The position numbers were made by a program, and so were the translations under genes. A stretch of DNA of 38,065 bases from Bondarzewia mesenterica (taxonomy: Eukaryota; Basidiomycota; Agaricomycetes; Russulales; Bondarzewiaceae), in NCBI GenBank assembly GCA_004802705.1, contig SGPL01000334.1, forward strand, positions 1 through 38,065. The letters run 5' to 3'. The notes under the pieces are model-generated. The model saw nothing but the letters and a program-made list of their open reading frames with translations. It had not been told where the DNA came from and made no database searches. This document shows positions 20,657 to 31,152 of this stretch, piece after piece (position 1 is the first letter of the stretch; each line of letters begins with the position of its first letter).

Positions 20657-21259
20657 TTATTCGTCTGGTGTATATTCGATGTCTCCCCCGGCGCCGAGAC
20701 TGCCACGGCGGACCTTTTCACCGCGTGCACGGACGAGATCCTCGACAGTACGTAGCTTGCCACCCTCAGTCGATTCTTTGAACCAACCAAGGTGATCGGC
20801 GATAAGATGCCTGTGGGTAAGGTCAAAAACGTGTCCACTGCATGAGAAAGTTTGAGTGTGAGGGTGCAATCTCACGCACCTATTTTTGCATCCCGGACAC
20901 TCTACGAGTACTATGCCCTTCTCATAGGCTTGCTTCGTGAACTGATGCGTCGACCGTTCACCGCAATTAGGCACCGTACATGTGAAAGTCAGGGAAAGCA
21001 AAAGCCGAGGCTCTAACGACTCTAGAGGTATACTCTGAGATGTCGTGAGACCAGAAGGCTGAGACGATGATGCCGATGATGCGGAAGAGTTGGGCTGTGA
21101 TGGTGGTGGTGAAGGTATAGTCGAAGAAGACAAGTATCGAACGGCGAGATGGAAGCGGAGCTGTACGGAAATCGACGCAGGGAGAGTTGGTGAGGGTGTA
21201 AGCAGGCTTCGCAGATGCGGTGCAATGCCTGTATTACGGAAGAGACGTGAAGGCAACAT
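20657..21259 (-). CDS. ZIM17: Zim17/Hep1 (DNLZ) mitochondrial Hsp70 escort protein
   Basis: Two exons, 21259-20880 and 20810-20657, give 177 residues. The 69-nt intron (GTGCGTGAG...CCCACAG) is a multiple of three and has no stop, so an unspliced frame also stays open. Splicing restores the conserved CPGCKNRHLIADHLGWF. The zinc finger has FTCTVPNC (C-x4-C rather than the usual C-x2-C), RSTHQFTKQAYEKGIVLVEC and CPGCKN. The DNL motif reads DHL here. In yeast the protein keeps mitochondrial Hsp70 soluble and supports protein import and Fe-S biogenesis. I chose ATG 21259 because MLPSRLFRNTGIAPHLRSLL is a good presequence; an upstream in-frame ATG at 21376 would add 39 residues with acidic DLVEFLNSE, which fits import less well. 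Confidence 0.9.
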   Translation of the reverse strand: MLPSRLFRNTGIAPHLRSLLTPSPTLPASISVQLRFHLAVRYLSSSTIPSPPPSQPNSSASSASSSQPSGLTTSQSIPLESLEPRLLLSLTFTCTVPNCGERSTHQFTKQAYEKGIVLVECPGCKNRCVRLHPHTQTFSCSGHVFDLTHRHLIADHLGWFKESTEGGKLRTVEDLVRARGEKVRRGSLGAGGDIEYTPDE

Positions 21260-21571
21260 TTCCGAGTTGAGGAATTCTACGAGGTCGAAGAAAATGGGAA
21301 AGAGGTCAACGTTAATTGGCAGTTCAGTAAAACTTCGAGTACTTTGAAGAGCTTTGAACTTTGAAGCCAGCGTCATTAGTAAACTTCCAGATATGGTAGT
21401 GACGCGCTTTCAAACTCCGCCAGATTCGCGACGCGGTCAGGAAACACGCGGTCCACAAGTCGCCCTCTCATTACTCGCTCATTCTCGACTCCGGGCCCGA
21501 CCTTTGCCTTCATTTTTTTTTTTCCTTTCAGCGCTTTTATACCGCTTGTTTGAGATTTGGGAGAAAAATCC
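21260..21571. promoter_or_regulatory. Bidirectional promoter with clustered ACGCG motifs
   Basis: This is the 312-bp space between the divergent Zim17 and DNA polymerase alpha starts. ACGCG occurs at 21402-21406, 21431-21435 and 21446-21450, with TTCGCGACGCGG at 21426-21436 combining an E2F-like TTCGCG and an MCB-like ACGCG. A pyrimidine tract (T11 at 21513-21523, then CCTTTCAG) precedes the polymerase start. In yeasts MBF binds ACGCGT-type boxes to time POL1 and other S-phase genes; that the same holds here is inference. Confidence 0.55.
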
Positions 21572-24500
21572 ATGGCGGAACGATCGAGGCGTGAGGTGAA
21601 GTCGAAACTTGAGAAATTAGTCGCGTACAAACTCGCCAGAGAGGGAGGTGGGAGATCGTGGAAGGTGCGATCTTGTGTATCATTTTTCTAGTCTTTTTTT
21701 TGCTCACACGTAGGCGTCGTGTCTATCACTACATGTACTGATTGCTCTGATGAATTTAGCAAGATAATGACGCAGATATTTACGATGAGGTGACAGAAGA
21801 ACAATACAAGTCCATCGTCCGTGGTCGATTGGCTCAGGATGATTTTGTGGTGGACGATGGTATCGGAGACTACATGGATAATGGGATGGATGACTGGACT
21901 GGAAACGAGGAGAGAGAGCAAGAGGACTCAGATGGTGCAAAGAGAACAGGTAGATTATCGTTCTTCTGTCTCAATCACCAAATATCTCGTCGCTGACGCT
22001 TCGCAGCACGATCCAAGAAGGGAAAGGAAACGGCGAAACCAGGAGCGAAAGCTAAAGCTCCTCCACCTCCCCCGGTTGTTCCCAACTTGAGCGCCTATAG
22101 GCCTGCTGTGTCGGCTGATCAAGAGAACGACTTCATGTCGACCCTACTCGGAGATATGGACATCTTGAAAGACACGGCTTTGGGATCCTCCAAACACTCT
22201 TCCAGGTCCCGGAAGCGGAAACCTTCACCAAGTCATGACTTCGATGACCGCTCGTCCTCTCCCGACCCTCACACTTCCTATCGCACCACCCACACTCGTC
22301 GGACTTATGGTGATGCCTTCGTCGAGAGCTCCTCCGATGGCCCTATGTCAGACGGTCTCGACTTGGGTCACGAACCATCTTCAGATGACGGTAACTTTAT
22401 GAGTCCAAAGAAGAAGATAAAGATGGAAACTAACGGGATCACGCCGGCAATCGAGAGGATGGGCAAGATGGACGTAGGCGCGATCAACGATATTGACTAC
22501 GACGCTATTGACTACGACGCGTCGTTCGACGATATCGACATGTCATCGTTCATGGAAGTCGACAAAGAGGATGATGTGAAGCCCAATGTGAAGATCGAAT
22601 CGAAGGGAGAGGCGGTGTTGCAAGGTGCAGACAAGAAACAGTTGAAGCCACTTAACGGTGCAGCTCCGAAGGACGAGGGCAGCAACCCTTCTTGGCTCTC
22701 TGTCTATGACTCTCTGACAGTCGCTACTGATGAATCGTTCGGTACGCTGAACACCGCCACTGCATCATCGTCCACCCAATCCAAAATTGCCGCATTGGAA
22801 GCCGATGGGTCATTCCGATTTTTCTGGCTCGATTACCTTGAACACGAAGGTGCTCTCTACTTCATCGGGAAGACTCTGGACAAGACTAGCAAGGCATATG
22901 TATCATGTTGCATCACAGTACTGAACTTGCAACGTAACGTCTTCGTTCTTCCAAGAACGCAGCAGCTGGATGAGGATGGTTTCGAGACAGACATAGTCCC
23001 AGAGATGAAGGATGTGTTTCAGGATTTCGAACAGGTGAGAAAGAAGGCAGGGATCAAATCGTGGAAAGGGAAATTTGTAAAGAGAAAGTATGCATTTGGA
23101 GAGGCCGGTGTACCAAAGGAGGAAACACAGTGGTTAAAGGTAGTATACGGGTTCGACGGTGAGTCGTCTTTATTATTATTTCATCTTGAATACTGAAGCA
23201 GGCGATTGCCACTTAGAACCGCAGGTTCCAAGTAACGTCTCCAGCCCAAATTTCTCTCGCTTATTTGGAACGAGTACGAACGCGTTTGAACTTCTTGTTT
23301 TGAAGCGCAAAATTATGGGACCGTGTTGGCTTCAAATCAAGAAGCCTCATGTTGAGCACAAAGGAGTACGTCACATTATGTTGTCGAGACTTCTCGTACA
23401 ATTAAGCTCTCATCTATCAGGTATCATGGTGCAAGCTGGAGGTAACTGTCACCGATCCGAAAGATATCAATCCCTTCTCGGAGACGGACCCCAAAGCGCC
23501 CAAAGAGATTCCCCCACTCACTATCACGAGCTTGAGCATCAAAACGGTCGTGAATCATCAAGAAAACAACAGAGAAATTGTCTGCGCCACTGCCAGAATT
23601 TGGTCGAATAGTACGTGTGTTTCATTTTCCTTTACATGCCCCGCACAAGTTTAACATTTCTATGTAGTTCAGATCGACGACCCCACGCCACCGGAAGCTC
23701 TGCCTTGCACTGTCCACACATTTGTACGACCGCTGGAACGATTTCCGCCTAATTTCGAAGCCACAGCCAAATCTAATGCGAAGGGATTGATTTCGCCGAT
23801 GAAGAATGAGCGCATGCTGTTAAACGGCCTACTTGGTATGCGCAGAACTTTTGAATATATCCTTCATATGAATTTTGAATTCTGATCTGTATGTATGATC
23901 TGTAGTGACGCTGCACAGAGCGGACCCGGATGTGATCGTCGGACACGAATTTCTCGGTGTTTCACTCGATATCCTTCTTCATCGCATGCGAGAGCTCAAA
24001 GCTGATCACTGGTCCCGGATCGGTCGATTCCGCCGCTCCCGCTGGCCCAACATCGGCAGACAGGGCATGAACTTGCGTTTCCTCAATGGCCGTCTCCTCT
24101 GCGATCTCGCGAGTGATGGTGCGAGGAGTATGATCTCCTCGACTACGTGGTCTCTCACTGAGATGTGTAAGACACACCTGAAGAGCGACCGGCAAGACAT
24201 CGACCCGGACGATACTGCGAGCTACTTTGATTGGAGCGTGGGCTCGCCCGACAGGTTGATGACCTTTGTCAGGCATTGTGAGTTGGATGCGCATTATCAA
24301 ATGGCCATTGCGTCCAAGGTTCAGATTTTGGCATTGACGAGACAGCTGACGAATCTGGCTGGGAACTCATGGTAACGGTTCAATCCGCTCCTCAAGAATC
24401 AGTGAAGTTGGAGACTGATATATTGCCTCCCCCAGGAATAAAACGCTCAATGGTGGTCGAGCGGAGCGCAATGAATACATTCTACTACACGAATTCCACA

Positions 24501-26940
24501 GGCTCAAGTATATTTGTCCAGACAAGCAATGGGGAAAGAAGGCTGCGCCGGTCAAGGTCGTTGAGAACGATGATGACGCTGAAGGAGGCGGTAAGACAGG
24601 TAAGAACAAGAGGGATAAGTACAAGGGTGGCCTGGTGTTTGAGCCCAAGAGGGGTTTGTGGGATAAGTTCATCCTCGTCATGGACTTCAATTCCTTGTAC
24701 CCAAGTATTATCCAGGAGTACAACATCGACTTTACGACAGTGGATAGAGTAGAGAGTGAGGTATGCCATACTTCGTGTTTCAACACCGCCCCGAAATTGA
24801 CGATATTTCGCGACAGGATGGCGAAGAAAAGATCCCCGAGCCTCCGGATTCTGCAGTCCCACAGGGTGTGCTTCCTCGTCTCATTGCTACTCTCGTCAAT
24901 CGTAGGCGACAGGTGAAGTCGTTGATGAAGGATCGTTCTCTTCCTCATTCCAAGCTGCTCCAGGTATGGATCTATTGGTCCATCCCATTGCAGTCACCTG
25001 ACAACTATGGTGTAGTACGACATCAAACAACAGGCTCTGAAGCTGACTGCCAACAGTATGTATGGATGCCTTGGATTCGAATATTCAAGGTTTTACGCTC
25101 GTCCGCTGGCCGCTCTGACAACGTACAAGGGTCGAGAGATCCTTACACACACGAGAGAATTGGCAGAGAGTCTGCAGCTTGATGTATGTTTGTCGATTCT
25201 GAGAGTTTGGGGTTGTACTCATACTTCTCATAGGTCGTCTATGGTGATACAGACTCAGTGTTCGTCAACTCAAACGTGACCGAACTTTCGGAAGCGTTGA
25301 AGATTTCCGCCGAGTTCAAAAAAGCTGTCAACGATCGGTATAAGCTCCTTGAGATCGACCTGGATGGCGTATTTCAACGGTTGCTTCTTCTGCAAAAAAA
25401 GAAATATGCGGCCATCAAGGTTGAGGAGGGAGCAAGGACGTCGACAGAGGTCAAGGGTCTGGATATGAAGCGAAGAGAATATTGTGCTCTATCAAAATCA
25501 GTATCTCAGTACGTTATCATCATCTCTCTTCCGAAACCGTCACCAATGCCAAATGCCTAGATACGTATTGGACCAGATACTTTCCGGCGAAGCGACCGAA
25601 ATAGTTGTTGAGCGTATTCACGAATACCTCACAACGATTGGAACAGATGTCCGTGAGGGCAAGATCAAGTTAGACGAGTTCATCATCTTCAAGAGGCTTG
25701 GTAAAAATCCAACAGACTATCCAGACGCGAAAAGCCAGCCACATGTTCAAGTCGCATTGAAGATGAAGGCAAGAGGTGGCAATGCACGTGTAGGAGATGT
25801 CATACCCTATATCTTTTGTGTGGGAGAGACTGGGGAGACGGGTAAGACAGCGCAGGCGGAGCGGGCCAGACATCCGGATGAGCTTAGGAAGGCAGGAAGT
25901 GATATCAAGATCGGTCAGTTTCCAATATTTGTTGGACGTAGATTTGGAGCAGGTTACTTATTTTCACCGCACAGATCACGAGTACTACTTGTCGCAGCAG
26001 ATTTTGCCACCTATTGAGCGTCTGTGTGAACCGATTGAGGGTACCGATCGGGCTCGTCTTGCTGAGTGCCTGGGTGAGTGCTTGCTTTGGAAAATATCAG
26101 TAGCAGTATTGAGACTAATTGACGGGATAGGTTTGGATCCTGGACGTTACCGCACCAGCGTGACAGGCGAAGTGGATGAGCGGTATTTTGGCACGCTCGA
26201 CTCGCAGATGCCAGACAGCGAGAGGTTCAAAGATGCAGATCCGTTCATTGTTCGCTGTCGTAGCTGCGATGGCCAGATGTCATTTTCACCCATTGGTGAC
26301 CGTGATGTGAGTCTATAACTTCGCCTTAAAAATTTCGCCTCCCGTGGAATGTTGACACGGGGTATAAGTCCTCGTTACTGTTGCCGTCAGGTCCGACGTG
26401 CATAGCATGTCAAAAACCCATGAGCACAGCCAGTCTGCAGGTTCAGCTAGAGCGGCAGATCCGGGAGCATGTGAGCCGATATTACGAGAGTTGGTCAGTG
26501 TGCGATGATCCCACCTGCGGCAACCGTACGAGGATGATGGGTGTTTATGGGAAGAGATGCTTGAAACCAGGGTGTAGAGGGCGAGTCACATTCGAGGTGA
26601 GGTCCCGCTTGGCATACATCGCGGAAAGCGGAACTGATTTATCTTGCGTCAGTACTCGGATGCGCAGCTGTATAATCAGCTGAGATATTATTCATATCTT
26701 TTCGATGTAGATAAGGCCGTGAAAGCAGCGGCAAACGGGAAGCGGCAAGGTAAGATCTTGCTTCGAGCGCACTCGACCGATGTGAACTGACATCATATTT
26801 CAGACGACATCGTGGCTTTAGGAACTCTGCAGGCAGACTTTCTGCGCCGTATGTCTGATACGGTGGTGAGATACCTGGATCGAAGTGGGCGCAGATGGGT
26901 CGATATGAGCAGTTTGTTTTCTTTCATGAAGCTATCATAA
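21572..26940 (+). CDS. POL1: DNA polymerase alpha catalytic subunit (p180)
   Basis: Seventeen exons give 1475 residues, as expected for Pol1/POLA1 (about 1460-1470): 21572-21664, 21760-21949, 22007-23158, 23202-23365, 23421-23610, 23668-23835, 23906-24371, 24436-24760, 24817-24963, 25016-25183, 25234-25508, 25561-25913, 25975-26073, 26131-26306, 26369-26596, 26653-26749 and 26804-26940. All phases agree. It begins [13 protein letters not shown] and [17 protein letters not shown] (p180 N-terminal domain). Family-B motifs are complete: motif [20 protein letters not shown], motif [15 protein letters not shown], motif [12 protein letters not shown], then KKKYAAIK. The exonuclease region ([18 protein letters not shown]) lacks the catalytic acidic residues, as in other Pol alpha. 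Two carboxyl zinc modules are CRSC/CIAC and CDDPTC/CLKPGC, for B-subunit binding. With primase it starts every Okazaki fragment. Confidence 0.97.
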
Positions 26941-27221
26941 CCTAAGTCTATGTCTCCCAATATTGTGCTTGCCCTAGCCGCATGTTTTTTATTTTTTTGT
27001 CCCTTCGTTCAATACAAAATAAATGCATTACCCTGTAACATGCCTTCAGCTAACTTGTCATTAGTCTCATGCCAAGACCCCAATTACGAGGATTTAGTCC
27101 GAACCTAAACTTGTCATGACCTCTTCCAAAACCCATGCCTGGGGTTAGGTCTTAACTATAGCAGTGGGCACCTAACTTGTAGCGCCGGCGCAGTTGCGCA
27201 CTCATCTTTAACTTAGGCAAC

Positions 27222-30200
27222 ATGGCTGGCTATCAACCAATTGTTGGAGAAAATGAGGAGCCTAACGTCTGGCAAGATGAATGGGAGAGCATTCAGTAAG
27301 TTCTTGAAGACATGCTAGACATTTACTGGGTGCGTAATTCTGATACATGAATCGTTTGATATAGCGGGTCGCCTTCTATGTCTGGTGCCCCCAATTCTCA
27401 ACCGGAAGCAAACACCGGACGCGCCGATTTGTCTGCTGAACAGTACGAGCTCTCTGACAACCTAGACGAGTGGTCGCGCAGTCCTCACCGGCATCGAATA
27501 CGTTCGCGTTATCGGGATGGAAATATCATCGACTGGTGGTTCGAAGACTCGGCCGAGCGCGAGAGGGCAAAGGAAATTCGTTCGAAAGAAGGGCTCAAAG
27601 GTTTTATTGCGCCCTTACTGGAGGCAGCAAAAATGTGGCTTGTGATAGTACTTGTGGGGATCGGCATAGGTGTGACAGGTGGGTGGTTGGATGTACTGGT
27701 GAAATGGTAAGTTCGAAATTCACAGCCAGAACATTGATATTGTTTACGTTCTCCTTGATCATCTTTTCTTTGTTTGCAGGCTTGCGGATCTCAAAGAGGG
27801 TCGCTGCACGTATGGCTTCTTCTACAATTCGGTCGCATGCTGTAGTGGCTTAGATCGTACGTGATACTGTTCGACCCCATTGCATTGTCGCTGTGGTCTC
27901 AGCCCGCTTTTTGTTGACACAGCGGGAGAGGTTTGTAATGAATGGCAGTCCTGGAGTCGGTTTCTAGGCATACAGTCGATTCTTGGCGAGTCAATACTCC
28001 AGTCACTGGTCTACATCGCCCTATCCGTGAGCTATCGTGGCAGAGCATTCAACTTGATTTTTTGACACATACTTGATGCGTAGGTCACATTCGCTGCGAG
28101 TGCAGCTTTACTTGTTGTAACATACGCCCCCTAGTAAGTATGTCCTCCAATGATATTGATCTCCGTCGCTAACATATCTTAGTGCCTTTCACACTGGCAG
28201 TGAGTTTGCTAATTTGTAATCTTATCATCTGCATTTTGTTAAAAACATACCAGTTCCAGAAATCAAGGCTGTCAGTGTCCTTTCGTCATTAGAACCAAAA
28301 TGCCGATACGATGATCTTTTAGATCCTAAGTGGCTATGTCTTCGACTCATTTTTGAGTTCCTGGACGCTCCTCATTAAAGCACTGGGTCTCGCGCTTTCA
28401 GTTGCCTCAGGGTTGTCCTTAGGAAAAGAGGTATGTTACTTCACTATTCGTGCGTCCACTATCAATATCCATCTTATGTGAATTAGGGTCCTCTAGTCCA
28501 TGTTGCCTGCTGCATGGCGTTTTTGCTCTCCCGCCTGTTCGAGCAATTTCGATGCAACGAAGGTCATAATAGATCTGATGTTTCTAGATTTTTAATCGCT
28601 CACATACGCTTTCAGCTCACAAACGAAAACTACTCGCCGCGGCAGCGGCAGCCGGAGTATCGGTTGCCTTCGGTAGCCCTCTTGGCGGTGTGCTTTTTGG
28701 CCTTGAAGGTCGCGTCTGCCTGGCTTGCATCGTTAGTCTCTTCTGATGTTGTTTCGTCTTGCAGAACTGGATACATTTGCAAATGACACAGATGTGATGT
28801 GGCGTGGCTTCGTGACTTCTGTGATCGCGGCTGTGGCTTTGCAGTATATGGACCCCTTCGGGACGTCGAAGTTGACTTTGTTCCAGGTTCGTACTTGCCT
28901 TTCTTTCATCCGCTGATGTCTATACATCTGTCTTCGATTAGGTGACAAACGGCGGAGATACTTGGCGGGCATTTGAGCTGGTGAGCCGACTGTATCTATG
29001 CACACACCATACACCTGAAAGATATATAGGTCCCTTGGCTTTTTCTGGCTGTGATCGGCGTAAGTTCCACTGAGATTATCAGCAAGACAGCGTTGGAATT
29101 CCTTTTCTTTTCAGGGTGTGCTAGGTGCTCTTCTCCTCAAGCTCAACGTTGCAGCTGCAGTCTTCCGTCGTAACAGTATACTTCACCAAATGCCAATATT
29201 GGAAGTAGTGGCAGCTACGGCTATCACCGCAGCAGTTAGTTATCTAGTGAGTGCAACAGATAAGGGTCAACCATCACTTCTTTCTTTACTGACTCTTTGC
29301 GACTCCAAGGTCGTATTCCTCAGGTAAGGCAAGGGCTGCACGCTCATGACTCAAGACATAGTCACTGAATTGCATGGCAGAGTGCAGTCATCGGAATTGG
29401 TTGCCAATCTTTTTCAAGAGTGCGATCCCGCTCGAGGCGATTTCCACGGCTTATGCAAGTGCGCGCTTAAAACTTCATCTTTCGAGTCATCTGTTTTTTT
29501 ATTTACTCTGATTAGTTCGACTGCTATGTGGGAGAACATTTTCCTTCTAGTCCTGACAGCCATGACGAAGATTGGGTTTACAGCTTGGACATTTGGGATG
29601 ATGGTAAAAAGACTCATCTCATTGTCACCGTTACATATCTGAGAACTAATGAGGGATTTGCTTCAGGTCCCTGCGGGTATCTTCTTGCCCACTATCGCCA
29701 TTGGCGCCTCCCTCGGCCGTGCCGTGGGTTTGATAACGTACGTAGAAAATTGCCTCTCATCGAATTTTCAATCAAATTCCTTTGAATTCAGCCAAGGATT
29801 ACAACGCGCGTATCCGAAAGCGTGGATATTCTCGGCTTGTCCCCCTGATCCCTCTGCGCGATGTGTTTCTCCTGGGTTCTATGCTGTCATCGGAGCATCA
29901 GCTATGTTGGGCGGTGTAACTCGAATGACGAGTAAGTTTTCCGTACCGTACAAAATCAGTAAATTCACGATTTCGTTGAACGCCTGCAATCTAGTATCGT
30001 TGGTTGTCATTCTCTTTGAGGCAAGCAAATAAGCACTCGTCGCTTTCACTTACATTTCTGAATTACAGCGACATAATAGCTGACCGGAGCACTCTCACAT
30101 GTCTTACCCATCATGATCTCAGTCATGGTATCGAAGTGGGTGGCAGATGCTTTCGGCAAAGAGGGAATATACTCCATATGGATCGCAATGCGACGTTACC

Positions 30201-30912
30201 CGTGGCTTGCACCTGTTGAATATCGGGACAATGGAGAGGAAGCTGGGCAGCTCATGATTCCGGTTACAAACCTAGTCGTCATAAACAGTGGAGGAGTCAC
30301 TTTGGGCGACTTGGGTGAGAGGCTCAAACGAGTGTTTCAAGCGTTCAATTGATCGGTATCGGACTGACAAACGTATTTGGCAGACCGATTGGTGAAAACG
30401 TGGGACTATCACGGCTTTCCCGTTGTTGGGAATGAGAAATTGCTTGGATTCGTAGCAAGGGATAAGTTGGGATCATACATTGGTCCGTACCCTTCGATCA
30501 CGATCTATCGACACGCGCTCACGACCTTGCAGGGCCGCTTCTCACTGAGGAAGGAGCGTCAAATAGTCTATGCACTTTCGCTCGACAACCGCCTGCTTCA
30601 GCGGCAGGCGTGATCGATCTATCGTCATTGCTGGAGGATGTCTTACAGCTGCGAAAAGAAGTACCGTTGGAGCTCGTGGTGAACATGTTCCGCAAATTGG
30701 TATGTCATCTTGTCAGGTAGGCATCAAACATTGTTTGAATGACCTCGTATGCACAGAATCTGCCGCACGTTATGTTCACACAATCAGGAACGCTGGTCGG
30801 AATGCTCAAAAAAAAGGGATATAGTAGGCCTTTCGATAGCACATTTCCCTCATACAGCGGCACTGGCGACGTGCCCGTAGAACTGAGGCTGCCGAGGAGC
30901 CAACTTGTGTGA
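27222..30912 (+). CDS. CLC-type chloride channel/exchanger with CBS pair, 3' frameshift
   Basis: Twenty-four exons run from ATG 27222 to TGA 30910-30912 (784 residues as sequenced). Exons include two of 17 nt (28183-28199, 28254-28270) and one of 14 nt (29310-29323). A GC-AG intron (30021-30079) precedes [10 protein letters not shown]. The membrane core follows [15 protein letters not shown]. It has HTGIPEIKA, GLSLGKEGPLVH (gating glutamate), [18 protein letters not shown] and [21 protein letters not shown], the anion-pathway signature of Gef1/ClC-3-type intracellular proteins. Two CBS domains follow ([15 protein letters not shown]...DYHGFPVV and PLELVVNMF...[12 protein letters not shown]). 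A run of eight A at 30808-30815 shifts the frame: with seven A the end would read KKRDIVGL and stop at TAG 30878-30880, as in the family. As written, about 34 unrelated residues close the protein. Likely acts in vacuolar or Golgi membranes. Confidence 0.93.
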
Positions 30913-31152
30913 GACTCGATTTCCCACTTTGTCATGTGAACAACTCCCCGCGGTAGTATACCATTTGTTGGCGCATATCCCCGTAATTCTTCTTCAGTGG
31001 TTGATTCAGCACTGCTGTTGAACATCCGAATATATATATAAATGAGTGCAGAGATAAATACAAATCAGGATATGGGAGGCGATAGAATCGATTAAGGAGA
31101 ATGCAGTCATATGAAAGGCAGGTACACTTAGTCTCAACAAGCGATTAAAACG

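Noticed and set aside
21260..21376. Upstream ATG at 21376 for Zim17
   Set aside because: It adds an acidic, non-presequence stretch; ATG at 21259 gives a standard mitochondrial targeting sequence. Not excluded.
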